Source: Otis tarda
Taxonomy: Eukaryota > Chordata > Aves > Otidiformes > Otididae
Direction: 5' to 3'
DNA: 64,000 nucleotides
Assembly: GCA_026413225.1 (NCBI GenBank)
Contig: CM048552.1
Coordinates: forward strand, 137,343,053-137,407,052
Each line of letters opens with the position of its first letter. Within the stretch, counting starts at the first letter, position 1. The notes under the pieces were generated by a model. That model was not told where the DNA came from and did not search any database. It saw only the letters and a list, made by a program, of their open reading frames with translations. Both the position numbers and the translations under genes were made by a program. Shown one piece after another: positions 48,161 to 62,570 of this stretch.

Positions 48161-51100
48161 TTAGGGGATATAATTAGACTCACAAAGGAGCCTTGTTACT
48201 GCTCCCTGCTAAGAGGCCGTAGCAGTTTTGATTAGTCATACCAGCAACTCCACCGACCACCGCCTGCGGAGCTCAATGGGGAAAAGCTGAGCAAAGACCA
48301 AAAAAAAAATGAAACCAGAGGACTACTCTTGGAGGAGAAGCAGGGGGGACTTTTATTTTTAATTTCAAATGGTGTTTGACATGGCACATGGGAAATACAC
48401 TGAGTTTATGCTGCTGAAACTGTTTTTTTTCAGCTGTTCCATCCTTTCCTTTTGCAATCTTCTCAGCAAATACGTGGGTGAATAGACCAGTCTGCGGCAC
48501 TACACTGCAAAGAAGTTAATGTCACCTATAAGATGACACGGGGCAAAGCTAAAAGAAAATCTCCAGAACAACCTGGGCCTCTTAAGATGCAATGGGCTGT
48601 CAACAGCATTTGAGATTTACATATGTTTTTCCTATACGTTAAAACCAACCAGTCAGTATTCTCAGGGAGCAGCACTTCCCTCAAAACAGAGGCAGCCTGT
48701 CATATCCCCAGAAACAGACAACCTCAGCACTCAAAAGGGCACTGGAAATCATCGCCTCTGGAGAAAAGTGGCAGGTACAGCCTTCCACCCGCCAGGGTGA
48801 CTGATGTTACAAATTCTGGGGAATTCCTTCAAAGGACAATTTATTTTAATCACCTTTTGAAAGAATAAGCTTTATTCCATAGTCATACCATTAATCCCCT
48901 GCTGCTGGCCAGATTTGCACATGTAAGCTTGCTGCGGTTGCTGACTGTCATCATACCTGAGGATGTAAAGGATACAGTAACAGCCTGCACAGAGTTTATC
49001 TGGGGAAAAATGAAAAAGATTATTTCTGTTGTATCCTTAAGGATCAGCCTGGGAGAATGAGAAGGAGAAACTTTCTTCTTATATACTGGCCTATGTGCCG
49101 AGATCAGGTTTTCCTTAGGTTCACTGACCCATCACACTAAACACACAAACTACTACGCATTTTTATTGGTTCTGTGCTGTAACACAGCAGACTGATTGCC
49201 ACGAGAAGCTGACTGCACCACAGCGTCCTTACCAACTGACTGACCCACATCTTGCGCACGAAAAATGAACGGCTTTTCACAGATTAAAGGACGATGTGCT
49301 TATAGTCACAAAAGAAATGCTGGAAGTACCACGGATTTACAGAAATCCTCAAACTTCATGAAGGAGGAGGAGGTTGGCAAAAGGGTAAGAAGTGGTCTTA
49401 TTTTATGCAGGCATATTTGGATTTTAATAAGAAGTCTAGTTAAGACTGGATATGGTAGAATTACACAATTACAAAGTCGTCCAATAGCTCTGCTGTGCAA
49501 ACTTGCTGGAAGTTAGATGGCGTGTGGCTAAAACTTCTCCAGCCAGACTGCAATAGCCCATCAAAAAATGACTGCACTTTATATAAAGGTGAAAGTTCTG
49601 ATTTCCCACAGATGTTAAAGGTAATATAATGAGGGGGTTTTGGAAGTAGTCTGAATAAAGGTAAGCTAGCATAATCCTTTGCTTATCAACATTAATATAT
49701 ATGCACATGTGTACACATGCACAGGGTCCAGAGAAAGACAGACTTTTGCACGATGGTCACTTTGTTAACATTTTTTTTCTGAAAGAATCCAAAAATCATG
49801 CAGTTATGGGGTGAATGAGGATGCAAAGTCCAGCTGACAATACTATTCTACACTTGGTGACTTTTTGGCAAAACAGAGAAGTAAAATCAAGTGGAAAAAA
49901 GAACTTTTTTCCTGAATTTCCAGCAGCAAGTCCATCTTCATTCTACGTAACGGAAGAATAAATTGCACAGAGTGAGTACTATTGAATCCACTGTCTGAAA
50001 AATTATTAGAATTACATTGGTACAGTGGTAAAAAAAAAAAAAGGAAAAACAAGCTAAAAAGCAAGTATCTCCTTAATTTTAAAGAAAAGGAGAACTTGAA
50101 TGTCAAAATATAGTTGGCTAATAGTATTTTTAATTTGTCTTTTAAAAGCTTTTTTCCAGTGTCAGTCTGCAATCAGATACTGAAGAGCTGACCTGCTAGA
50201 CTGCAGCCAGAACAGTAAACAGACAAAACAAGCTCATCTTACCTTCACTACAAGGACTTTTGGGCATAGGACTACATTTGCTGGAAAACAGCTGTGAATA
50301 AACAGTCACATAATTGCTATGAAAGCATTTATAACAGACTACTTGAAATTTTAAAAATATCCCTGAGAGGACTGGGATTATTACTGAGCTTATTTTATGC
50401 ACAGGATCCAAAGATCAGAGAAGGTGGGTGACCAGACAAATGCCACGCACAAAGATTCAGCCTATGGAAGAACAGACTTTTCAGCTAAGTGTTTTGAGGG
50501 TGAAGACCTCTCTCACTCAAGGCCTTATCTCAAGTGTAAACTTGCCTCTCTCCAAGAGAGTATAACTAGGTAAACAACCTGGGATCATTATTCTGGTTGC
50601 TGTTGGATTACAGTGTAGAAGGAAAAGGAGCCTACAGCCAACTTCACACACTTGGTATTAATGGAGACGTGCTTATACAGCCATGACACTGGATTTGTAA
50701 TCACAATAGTATTGAGTCTATGTAGTACCAAACAACTCTTCATTAATAACTGCTCTTTTCTTAAAAGAGGAAACTGTAGGTGCCTAGTTCAAAGGAAACC
50801 CCTGCACATCACAATCTGAGCTTCCAGAAGGCTTGACCTCCTTACTGAAAAATAAAACAGCAGCTAAGAGCTTTGTAATTCAAAACCAGAAGGGTTAGGA
50901 ATTACGCCTCCCACCTTCTCTTCTCCCATCCCTGGAATCAGAAACAGCAATTCAGGGTGAAAAGCGTTCACCTGGAACACACATACCACTTTCACTGGGA
51001 AGGGTTTCCCAGATCCTTTTTAAATTTCTTTAGTAACCAAAGGTGCAGGCAGTAACCCACTCATCACTGACAGCAGCATCACAGGGAAAATAACATCTGC

Positions 51101-51989
51101 AATCACGTCTGCTGCCAAACGTGCCTGTCCCAGTCTCTCCTCCATTTGATTCTGGCTGCCAATGCGGACTTCAGTCCCTCCGAGCCTCTCACCTGTCCTT
51201 TCTCAGGCATGCGACTTTTTGCCAAAACCACAAAGATGAAAAACAGTTAAAAACCTGAACACTCTATATGCGTGCCCCCTTAGAGATCTTCTGGGAAGTA
51301 CATTTGGGATGCTTTTGTCTAGACTGACCTTCCTGCATCATTAAAATGTATATCACCACATTTAATTTAGGAATGCTTATCCAAAAGAGACTGTGTGTGT
51401 TTAAGGCAGAAATCTCTAAATCGTATATATATTTTTGAAATGCCTTTTAAGTCATTTAATGAAAATAATAGCCACAAGAGAGCGCTACCAGCAAAGGATT
51501 CAAGCACGGGGAAAATTACAGCCTGAGCTACTTAGCATTAAAAAAAAAAACCACCAAAAAACTCCCCCCAACAAAACACATTTGTGTTGTGTTATTTCCA
51601 CATTTAAAAGAAGTCCTCAGATATTTAACTGCTATAGCTGTGATCTTCAGAAGTCAGGAGAGATTTTGTTTCTCTCCATTTTTGAACGTGGACTTTGACA
51701 CACGTTCATTGTTCTTTTTGTTTTCAAAGGGAGATTACTCAGCAGTTTTTGGATTTTAGACACCTTTAAAATGACTCGCTCCACTGAGACACCTGAAATT
51801 AACACACTGCTTTCTGATAGCGCCATTGTTTTTGAACATTTGTAACTCACTAAAACTCCAAGCATGAGCAAAATCAACAAAACTATGTTTCTGGCTTTGC
51901 TATTTGTTTTTGGTCTCTATGTACTGAGTATCTGAATACCTTGTACTCCCTTCATAGTTACCTTTTCAAGAAAAGTGCTGACAAATTAT

Positions 51990-52010
51990 AACAACAACAA
52001 CAACATCAAC
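51990..52010 (+). repeat. Short (CAA)n microsatellite
   Basis: Five to six CAA units with one CAT interruption. Confidence 0.85.
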
Positions 52011-55000
52011 TTGTTTTTTTGGAAGCAGCAAATGGAACTGCAGCATTTTTCTCCATGCAAAACAGCAGGAGTTCCTGTTTTTGCATTTTCAGCTTCTAAT
52101 ATCTTATCGTAAAAGGAAATGACTCCCCAAAAGTATCCCTAAAAAAGAACTGATCTAGAATTTGAAAACAAACCAAAACAAAACTGAAACCATATGCTTA
52201 ACTTATGGACTTTCTAAAGATAGAAAAGTAGTAATAAAAGCAATGTATTAAAATTCAGATGTCTTAGAATGGCAAACTGAACCAGTATTTTGACAGACAA
52301 GGTACTGACAAGACATCTGTGCTATAGGTATCTGTCCAAATACCTAAAATTTCAGCAAAGAAGCATATGCTACCTTAAGTGCCTACTCTCACCTGCCAAA
52401 ATTCATGCAAAGATTTACACAATTGCCTTTTGCCTTCCTCTCAACCGTAGTAAAGACCTATAGAGTCTGTAGCACTGCTCTTGGCTTTCTTCTCCCATGT
52501 GCTGTGTAACCAGTTGGTCTGCCCTCCCATCTGCCAGTCATCCTGGGTTTCAAAATGAAGCAAACAGCAGCCCTGCACTACAGTCAACAGTGTCTCTTTT
52601 AAAAAGAGCCATGCTGGAAGGATGAGGACGAGCTGGACCTTGCCTCCGGACAGCAGAGCCTAGTAAGGTCTCACAACCTAGTAAGTTCCATTTTACATAA
52701 ACAGAAACTAAAGAGACCTGCAAAATCCTTCACTTAGGTCTGTGAAAACAAACAAATGCAGCTAAATTATCAAGTTTAAACGCTCTTAAAGAGTTCAGTC
52801 ATTAACTTGGGCAAATCAGGATCTCGCCATCACAGTTTGCTCCATTTTTCCTTGTACCTCAGCCCAACTGTACAGGCTTGAGCAGGACGGAACAGCAATT
52901 TCATTTACAAATAAGATATGCACTGTCGACAAGGAGGTATTAAGTTGTATCAAGTATTAAATGATCAAACTTCCTGCCTGCTAAATTCACAATAGACTAC
53001 CATTATAAAACTTTCATATTCTGGAATTGTTTTTCTTACTCTGCCTTGGGGAACTAGACAGACGCATCTGGATGTCCAAGATAAAAGCGCTGATCTTGGG
53101 ATTTATCATACATTATGTAAGCTACATAACTACTTTTTCCTCATACTTATTTTGTGCATATGCCTTTTGATGACTAGATAGCATTAAACTCCTGATATCA
53201 TTCTCTTACCTCAGTTTTTGCCATGATTTATCAGAATTCCTCTGAAGGATAATAAAACATTTTTTTAAAAATGAGTATTTATCATCTGGAAGCATCTAAA
53301 ATGCTACCCATATTGAAGAATCATCTCCAAGTACTAGCTCTAGCAGGGTTTACTTTCAAACATTTTGGAAATTACCATGCTACCTAAGCAAGGTGCTAAA
53401 GAAATTAACCTTTAACATAAACACATAAAAGGCTTCATTCACCAGTAAGGCTGAAGAAAAACACATCCCCTGACAGGGCAAACGCTAACAGCAGGAGTTA
53501 AAACTCACAGGAGTTTTAGGCTGTCTGACCACGGCTGAGGCAAAGGATCAGGAGCGAGGAACACAACACTGAGCAGCCTTTGGACACGCTCCCCACCACC
53601 ACCTTTGCCCAGGATGGAGTTAGCAAGCACAGCAGCACGCAGCTGCCTACACTGGCCCAACATGCTGCCTTCAGCAAGAAGGAACTTGCCAAATCCTCGG
53701 AGCGTGTGGCCGTGGAAACCCTGCTTTGCTTGTGGCCAGAAACAACAACTGTATTTTGCCTCCCAGCCGCTTACTGCAGTGAGCTTACCATTCGATAGCT
53801 GTCCCAAACGAAATGAGTTTCCTCAGAAACCACATTTCAAATACCAGTGTTTCTACACAGATGTGGTGCATTCCCACACCGATTTCAGCTGTGATTTACC
53901 TAACCATGTCCAAGGTGACCCAAAAACAGGAGTGAGGAAAGAATTCCTCCAGTCCTAGGGCATTTCAGGACATGGCCCAGCCTTAGTTCATCTCATTCCT
54001 GGTTAAAACACTATAGCCACATGACGCAAATTATTGAGCCTTCACAAAGAACAATGTCACGAGCTGAGATGCTTCAAGTTTGGGGAAAGCTATTTCACTC
54101 TGACGTGCCCTATGCTAGATCAGATTTTGAAGACATTACCATCCCCCAGAGTGCTTTCTTCTCCGTCAGATGCGACCCCCTAGTTTGGCTGCCCACCTGC
54201 CAGCAAGGCTGATCTGTGAGGCAGGCCAAAGAACTGACTCCAACTTCAATTGTAACCCAGCAGAAGTTTCCCCAAACTCCAGCTTTTGTCACACTGTCCT
54301 TCTGCTGCACTCAGCATGAAGCTGGATTAAAAGCGTAAGGGCCATAAAACTCTGCAGTGTGGTAGCTCTGTCTCTGTTCCAGACTTTGTTTTGCCAGGTG
54401 ATCCAGTATTATGCAGATTCAGCAGCAATGACCATAAAATAATGGGTTTCTTGTGTAAGAGATAAGATGTAAATTTGTTCAGTTATCCAGTAACTAAAGC
54501 TGCAACACACTTACATTCCTTCCCTTCTTTTAAGTGGTCATATTTCTGGTGTTAAGGGTTGGATTCAGAAATTATTTAAAAACCTTTTTATCATCTTTTC
54601 AAGTTGGAAGGTGTTACATGCAGTTACTTGATCAAGTAGAGCATAAAATCTCTACACTCAACGTGGTAGGCTATTTGACACTGAAACATTCAAGAAGCAT
54701 CCAAGTTCTCAATCTCATCAGTCATTTAATCTTCAGGAGGTGAAATTTGCAACCCAAATGTACCACAAAGAGAACTCCAACACACTGAAACAAGAGTATC
54801 ACTGCTCTCCTTAAGTTCTACATGCGCATGTCAAAGTTCTTCAGTAGTGTTTAAGAAACCAAACGCTCTTAAGTGCTTAAGAGCAATCCCAAACAATTCA
54901 ATATTTCAACATATACAGAAGCATTCCTTCCAAATGCAAACAAGATTCCTGACATAAAAACATTATTTATTTGGTCTTTAATGGATGAGTTATAATTCTG

Positions 55001-57062
55001 TTTCAGTCAGGAGTTTGCAGAGATCTACAGTATTATCAAACACCAAAAAAATCCTCTGTGTGTGTATGTGAAAGTACCATGTGAAATGAGTAAGTCTTCA
55101 GAATTTTAGAAGGCTCACCTGTTTCCCCCCTCTCACTCCAGGGGCTACATATTACAGTTTCTACCACCTACACGAAAATTCACCAGTAGAAAGCAGTTTT
55201 AAGAATAAATCCGATGTACCACCTGATAAAAAGCTACGGCTAAATCCTGTAAGCACTTGTATACTTTTTCATCTTCAGTCATGTGAGTGCTCTCACTAAT
55301 TGGATGAGACTACTCATGCTCAAAATTAACCATTTCGACATGTGCTTGCAGGACTAAAGAAAAAATAAACCTAGAAACCAGTCATGACTCACAGGTTGTT
55401 ACCTTCTGATGTATATTCCATTCCACAAAAAAAAAGAAAAGCAATATTGCCCAATTTCAGTAATTACATAACAAAACTGAATAGCATTGCCACAAGTAAT
55501 CTTTTGAATAAGCATATTCAAATTATAGAGGATTCCCTTTACACAAAGAAATGTCTATGCCCTTCCTAGTACTCCAAACATCACCCTAATGGAGTTGACT
55601 CGGTAAAACATGTTGACATCTGTTGGATTTTTGGCTTTCTGTCATTCAAGCTTTACAGGCTGGATTTTTTTAGATTTGTAAAGAAATAAATCGTGAAAGT
55701 TGCCACAACACAAAACACGTCAATCACAACATATGTACTGAGAGAGTCCTGACAGTTGTACAAGACAAACATCCAAAAGCGTGACACAATTTGCTCTTTG
55801 AAACTAGGAACAATACAGCACCAACTGGAGGAACTGAAGCTTATGTTCACCTCAGGCATCCATTGGTGTGTCACTAACAGCATGAATCAAATCACGTTAA
55901 CGTAACTAAGAAACAGGTCAGGTGGGCAGAAGATTAAGAAATAAAAGTGCTTTTTAGATATACACCCCACTAAAAAGACAGCTTGCATGGTAAACATTCA
56001 AACACCTGGATGGTATTGCTAGGGTCATGGTGAAGGGCACCATGGCTTCACATTGTTTCCCTGTTGGTTAAGTGACTGCACCAACAGTTAGGCAATGAGG
56101 GGAAATGGTCCTCATCAGGGCTCTTCCCATGTATAACCTATTGAAAATGTAAGATGAAAATGTGCACTAGTGCTTTTGTTGTGTCCATTTCTTCCACCAG
56201 TAGCGCAGGATCACACAACTGGAGGAGGAGGAGAAGCACAGTGGAGGTCCAACCAGCCCAAGTTTGCCTGTGGAAGAGGTGGGGGGCATGCCTGAGCAGG
56301 AGGGGAGCTCCATGCCAGCCGGCCTCCTCTGTGGACCCCCACCAAGCATGCATGTGCAGAGTGGCTTATTTGGCAGTTGCTCCATTAAGTACGCCTTTAC
56401 AGAGAGATCCTGCTGGGATTGCTAGGCATGCCTTAAAACACAGGACATCGCATGCCTGTAGGTGCTGTGCAATTCACACAATACATTACGTTTGTGCTTA
56501 TCTGGTTCCTGCCACCCCCTCATGAGCCGTGGTAGCTCACTGGTGGCACCAAAGGAGAGAAATAGAGATCTCAGCCTGGCGATGCCCTGTCACACATCCT
56601 GACACTCGTGGCTTGCTGCTCCCTCCATCGTAAGACCTGGCTATGAGCAGGGGCTGGCAGACATCCTATCCAGCACACACGTAAAACTAGCCATCTTGCT
56701 TTGTGCAGAAGAGTGGGCCTACAGCAATGCACCGACCCATTTCTCAGCCAATTTGCGAAATGGGAATTTAACAGCCCAGCCAACCCACCAACTGCAGCCA
56801 CACAGAAACCCTCCAGCCTTGAACTTTACAGCTGGGTGCATCTGTTACAAATACCCACTTGCAAAGTCTGTATACTCAGAATCTGCACAGCCACACACTC
56901 TTTCACACCCACATCAATGTCAAGAAACATGGAAAACCTGATAGCCAGGGGCTATCACTCCTGGCTACTTCTTACAGCAATGGTACATGCAGGCATATAC
57001 AGCCCTGGAAAGCCCTATTACAGTTTCCTATCTATTTCCAAAGTCTGGACGAAAATACAGGC

Positions 57063-57094
57063 ATAAATAAATAAATAAATAGATAGATAGATAA
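57063..57094 (+). repeat. (AAAT)n(AGAT)n microsatellite
   Basis: About four to five AAAT units run directly into about three AGAT units. Confidence 0.93.
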
Positions 57095-60000
57095 TCTGTT
57101 TGTGGTCAGGCAAGGCGAAGGTCAATCTTCAATAGAAGAACTATGTCTACTGGACAACAAGAGAGCAACCACTGCTATTTGTTCTGCTGTAACAAATCCT
57201 ACTTCAAGAAGCAATGAAATAAAATTTAATGGCAAAATAAATTTTACTCCTAATCAACAGTGGTTCTCCACAAATGCATTTAGTTCTTCAAGCAATACTC
57301 AATCATAACCATTGACTAAACATATGTAATATTTGCTTAAAATTTGCAAATCTACATGTATCTTTCTACTCTTGTTTCCTATACTAAATATTTTGATATC
57401 TATAAAAACCAGAACTATCAAGTGGCCAACAGTTTTTAACACTTCAATGTGTCTCATGAATTCATAGTGAAAAATAATTTCAAGCTTTCATGGATTATAC
57501 GTTTATCTCTAGCATGTACAAAGGAATGGAGATTATATTTAATAACTAGAAAAGAATTATAGTTAGAAGTGTATGCAGAACAGTTAAATTACAGAGTATG
57601 GTAACCATCTCAGTATCAACACTCAGAGCAATTTTATACATGCATATACCAGCATGCACACATCTTTCCCAAAGCAAGAGAAATTCACATACAATTCCTG
57701 TAAGAAACATCATAAGCACACTTTCCTTTCCATTTTCCTAAGAAAGAAATCTACTCAAGAAACGACTCAGTACTACACTGAAGAACTACCACATAATTAA
57801 AATGTGTTGTTTTGACAAATCCACTTGAGAAAACAAAATGAAGCCTCCTGAGTCCTCTTTTAATCCAAGACCAAAAGTACACTGCACTCGTTCAACCATC
57901 AATATATGTAAGCTACTTAACATCAGGTTTGTTGTTAAGGCAGTTGCGCAGTCCTGATTTGGTTTAGATCACAACTATGCAATGTTCTAAAAAAATACAG
58001 CAAAGCACATGTGCTGATAGCCAGCACGTTTATGTTGAGTATTTGATACCGCGGGCACTTTTATTTAGAGACCAATGTTGTTTTCCCTATGCAAGTCAAG
58101 CATCAGATTCTTCAAAAATAGCAGGTAAAAACAATTTTGTGGAAGTCAGCTACTCCTGCTGAATAAAACCAGCCCCTTGAGAAACTTTTGCTACAGTCAC
58201 AAGCTAATTATTGTGAATGAAACATGTTACTCTCCATGGCAAAACTTTGACTTGCTCTTGGCTGTAGGTACATTAGACTTTAAACCCAAAATAGCATACC
58301 CTACTTGCTTCCTAGGTACAGAAATAGTTGGATCACTGTAAGATCAAAACGTGGCATTACTGCATGAAGGAGTGACCCATGTGGAGGAACTTCACATGGA
58401 CACCCTTTTCAGCAGTGACAAATAAAATCTGATTTTTCTAGATTAATCCCACTGACATTAATATAAAATAAGTTCTCTACTTTCCAGGGTTTTTTTTTTT
58501 TGTTAAAAAGTAATTTTCCCACATCATTATAGTTCTAAAAAAGTCTGCTTTTCACTTCTGGATCAGTCTAGAAATAACACAATGCTATGGAAAATAGTTT
58601 TCAACACAAAATCTAGATCTTGCTTTCCCAGGCTAACTCTCACAGACAGCAGGGATAAACATGATTAAAACAAAGATTCTGTCAACTCTCAGGACTGGGT
58701 TGTTGAACTTCGAACCATTTGCCTATTTTGTACTTCAGATTATCACACCGACCCCCTCACAGAATAAAATGTTAAGTCAATGCTACAGAGAAGCATCACA
58801 GTGCTAGACAAAGTTCACAGGGCAAGCAGACAAAGAGATGCTAAGATGACTTGCAAACCCTCACTTCATCTCATATGTAACTAAATGAAAGGGAACTGTG
58901 GGATTATTCCCAGACTCCCCAGAGAACAGTAAGGGTGGATCTAAAGAAGACTGAAATGGTTGAAAAATGTTAAGGCAGCCATTTCAAGATTGCTGTAATT
59001 AATTAAACTGCAGATCGCCTCTGAAAGGGGTGGTCCTACCCAGCTGAAAACCTACCTCCCCAAGTAATTTTGCAGTCAGATCAGTTCCCTGATCCAATTC
59101 AATCCAGACCTGCAGGAGTGCTCATACAAAGACTAAACAACTGGTTTGCTTAAAGACAGGACTGTTTAAAACACTCATAAAAATTCAGCCTAAGATTTAG
59201 GGCAAACAGAACAAAACAATACTGTTGTTCAAACCATAACTTCTGGAAGAAAGCATGCAACAAGGCTTTTATAAAACCTGCATCATTTGAACTTCCAACA
59301 GGAAAAGAAAAGCTATTTCAGCACACAGACAGCAGTGCCTGAGAACGAGTTGGCCAAGAATAAAATGAGACTGGGTGTTAAAAGGTTTCTGACCGTCAAA
59401 GGACTGATGTCCTAAGGCAACTTTCCAAGGGAAAGAGCAAAGTTGAAAAAACACAGACAAAAACCCTGGCTAATTTCATTCAGTAAGTTTTATGAAATTT
59501 TACCTAATATTATGCAGGCTTGTCAATGACCCAAAAGACTCTTGCCTCTTTCGGGAGCTAAGGAAGTCTTCATGAATTTAAGACAAAAATGTTTTCCCTA
59601 ACAACAGCCACAATTTCAGCCTCTTGGCTAGAACAGCGAGGTTGCTTTTGCCCATTGCGCATGTGCTAAGGAAGGAAAAAGAGGAGGGATGAGAAAGGAC
59701 TGATGAAAATCCATCAGCTCTGCACCAAAGTGCATGCAGGCATGCATAGCAATGGGGCTCTGTTGCCTGTAGAGAACAGCTGCTTGATTAGCTGTACAAG
59801 TTCTCCAAAATCTCATGCCTGAAGTGAAGTACTTGGGATGATAAGAATGTCATAGATGTGTTTCTTATGAGGGTATCTCAGCACCAAACTTCCTGCCATT
59901 TCCAAAGATGGATCAGAATTCACAGATTCCATAAAACTGAAAAGCACCAAGAAAGAGGGAATCTTTCCACTTGGTCTGAAGCTTTTCACAGTAATTAAGA

Positions 60001-61279
60001 CTCGCTGTCTTGGCAGATTCTTCAATGCCTATAAAACTTCTCAACTCTTAAATTCTCCCTTTCCGTAACAGAACCAGTTGATGTAACCTCTGCTAACAGA
60101 AGTGCTTTTACCACAATAGTCAGTGCAAGATGAAACTGATGAACATCAACATGATTTATAATAGTTGTGAATGGATTCTATTTTGCATGTATTAGCTTTA
60201 ATGTTACAAAATTTTGGGAGAGCTTCTGGAAGTAAGTATTGGTAAGGATATAAACTATCACCCATGAAAGAGATTCAGGTTCCTGTAATTCCTTCTGTCA
60301 AAAACACACAAAGGTGCAAAGCATGCTTTTTGTGCGTTTCTTACATATCAGTGCTATCTCACAAAAGATAGTTTTCAGTTAAGACAGCTTCAAACAGTGC
60401 TTATATTTACCATCATACCTGTCAAAACCCAATTCTCTGCATTTTCAATGTTGCAACAGAAATCTTTTTAGATTCTAACAAAGACAACCAAAATTATCTC
60501 AAAGGCTGGCTGGTGTCATTTGATAAAAATAATTAAAAAGTTCTGATTAATCAGAGTAAGAAATTAATGACAAAGATTTTGTTATTCAAATTTCCTGGCT
60601 TTAATTTTTCTCAGAAGTTATAAGATTTAACCTACTTTGACATCTGCCCATTTTTATCAGAAAGCAATTTTATGAAACTTATTTTTAATTCATTAGTAAA
60701 AAAAGTTAAAAGTCATCAGTTAAAATAACAAAACAAAAAGTTTCTGTACCATGTTCGGCTTTGATAAAGTGTTTCAGTTTCTCCCCTTCACTAATAACTA
60801 ACAGAACGTGTTCTTCACCCAAACCACATAAGAAACACATGAGACCTCAAATATTCTCACAAAGCAGGAAAATGCTTTTCCAAAAGCTTCCTGTGTAACT
60901 CACTCCTCACAGTCCAACTGGCCTACACAGCAAGCCCACTAAAAAGCATTGCCCATGTCTGCACACCAAAGGCAGGGAAGCACGGCCAGCTGGACAGCCT
61001 GCTTCAGGAAGACAGAAAGGAACAGAGCTCCAGCTCAGCACATCAGAACAGCATTCACAGAATATATTGCCTCACTTGCTGCTCTGATCAATAGGCTACC
61101 TCTCCCCACATCTTCACCCATAAAGAGTCTGTGTTCAAGAAGGAGGTAACACTGCATAATACGCACATTAATAACACTGAATGAACACCACTATCTTGCC
61201 AAGTCTCGGCAAATTTAGTTGCCCAGTAGCTCATAGTCTAGAACGCATTTGGTTTTCCAGCTGAAGGACACAAGCTTAC

Positions 61280-61431
61280 CTTCTTACTACAAGCTTCAAC
61301 GTCTTGTGTGAACCTTTCACCAGACAGATTGCTTCTTGTCTGAAACCAGAGAGACCCACATCATTGATGCCAACAATTTCATCCCCAGCCAGCAACTTGT
61401 CCACAGCTGCAGCTTTGCTCCCATCTTCAAT
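61280..61431 (-). CDS. SHROOM2: SHROOM2 exon 2: C-terminal half of the PDZ domain
   Basis: Read on the minus strand this encodes about 50 residues, starting [20 protein letters not shown] and ending in KTLKLVVRR. That is the second half of a PDZ fold: the GDEIVGIND strand and turn, the [11 protein letters not shown] helix, then the final beta strand. The acceptor is a pyrimidine-rich tract ending TTCTTCAG and the donor is GTAAGC. The exon opens in phase 0 after a preceding Lys codon (in the off-window exon 1) and ends with two bases of an Arg codon that exon 3 completes. Shroom PDZ domains are thought to help junctional or membrane targeting. The ligand-binding GF loop expected from exon 1 is not in the window. 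Confidence 0.96.
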
Positions 61432-62299
61432 CTGAAGAAAAAGCATATAAAACGGTAGAATTATTCAGGTTGCATAGTGACACCTTTAAATAAGTTAATA
61501 AGCTTTCAATGTTGGCTTCATAGAATATAGTAATCAAGTGGTTAAAATGATTTTTCAAAGTACATTTTAAAATGCTATAAAGAGAATAATGATACAGAGA
61601 CAATTAGAACAGGAAAGACGTGGAAGAGGGTAAACCTGAAAAAAACAGAAAGCTTGATGGAAATTTTGGAGTCAAAAACATGTGTCATTTTGAGCTTTGT
61701 TCAATACAAGACAGGTAATCATACTTGCAAAGAGAGCTTTGGGGAAGCATCTTAAAATCTGGTTCTTTACAGACGGTAACCCATATAGTCAATAATGTTA
61801 CCAATAGAGTCAACTCCAAAAATCTGGCATGCTACAAAACCCAAAAATATTGCATAACAATCTGGTCTGGAAAATAAAGGGATTTTCATCAGGCACGTAA
61901 CATTTCAGAAAATATCTGAGAATTTACAATCCATACAGCTAACCAACAGCTCTGGCTAGAAGAAGAGATGACGGTCTGAGATTAAAGGAAGAAAAACAGC
62001 ATGTCACACTGCTGAAGAACACTGCAATACTAAGGGAAATTCACTGGAAGATTATTTTGCTGCCACAGGCATCTCTTGCATGCACTGAATTTTTACAAAC
62101 TATTCATAACATGTGGCAAAACACACACAAGATAAATTAAAGAGTCAGGTTTTGGCAATTCCCACCCCAATGAAGGGAACAAATCCATTACGAGCTAAAA
62201 GCTAAAATTTAAAACAAATCCCAAAAGCTCGATCAGCCAGACTAGCAAGTACCAACAGTTTGAACTGATTTCAAATATAGCTGTAGGTGTTGAACACTT

Positions 62300-62570
62300 T
62301 GCAAATCAAGCCCTTGGCTTTCTCAGTTTTTTCTGCCATCTCCTTTGCTAAGACACAGCCTCCAGCTTCTCAGTTACTTGGGCTCATGATCTACACATTT
62401 AATTTTATTCCTCCCTCACTTGCTCACAGTCCATATCCCATCTCATCTTGTAGATTTGACACTTTGTCTTCAAAGCAAAGAATTTCATTTACACCTTCAT
62501 TACACTGTATCTTGACTAGAATATCTCAGAGTCCCACATCATTAAATGCCAGTGAACCTACAAAGAAGAA
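62300..62570 (+). mobile_element. Possible L2-like LINE remnant
   Basis: The plus strand reads 'tcagttacttgggctcatga' (about 62371), then 'tttaattttattcctccctc' (about 62398) and a stretch near 62428 resembling 'cacatccaatccatc'. This order resembles the recalled L2 region encoding the end of the reverse transcriptase. It is short, diverged and without an intact frame, and a similar remnant occurs in intron 3. Confidence 0.4.

Larger units (their letters stand above)
33221..61279 (-). other. SHROOM2 intron 2 (about 28 kb)
   Basis: The largest intron in the window, separating the PDZ exons from the rest of the protein. It contains A-rich and T-rich tracts next to exon 3, a G-quadruplex-type run (36532-36552), a CpG island (37504-37840), a TA/CA-rich low-complexity block (40218-40312), a 29-bp tandem repeat (41893-41962), a long inverted repeat (44709-46006), a second CpG cluster (47680-48160) and an AAAT/AGAT microsatellite (57063-57094). 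No coding exon or hosted gene is recognisable. Confidence 0.8.

Noticed and set aside
47802..48164. 120-codon plus-strand frame in the CpG-rich segment
   Set aside because: Overlaps several other open frames on both strands; no domain seen.
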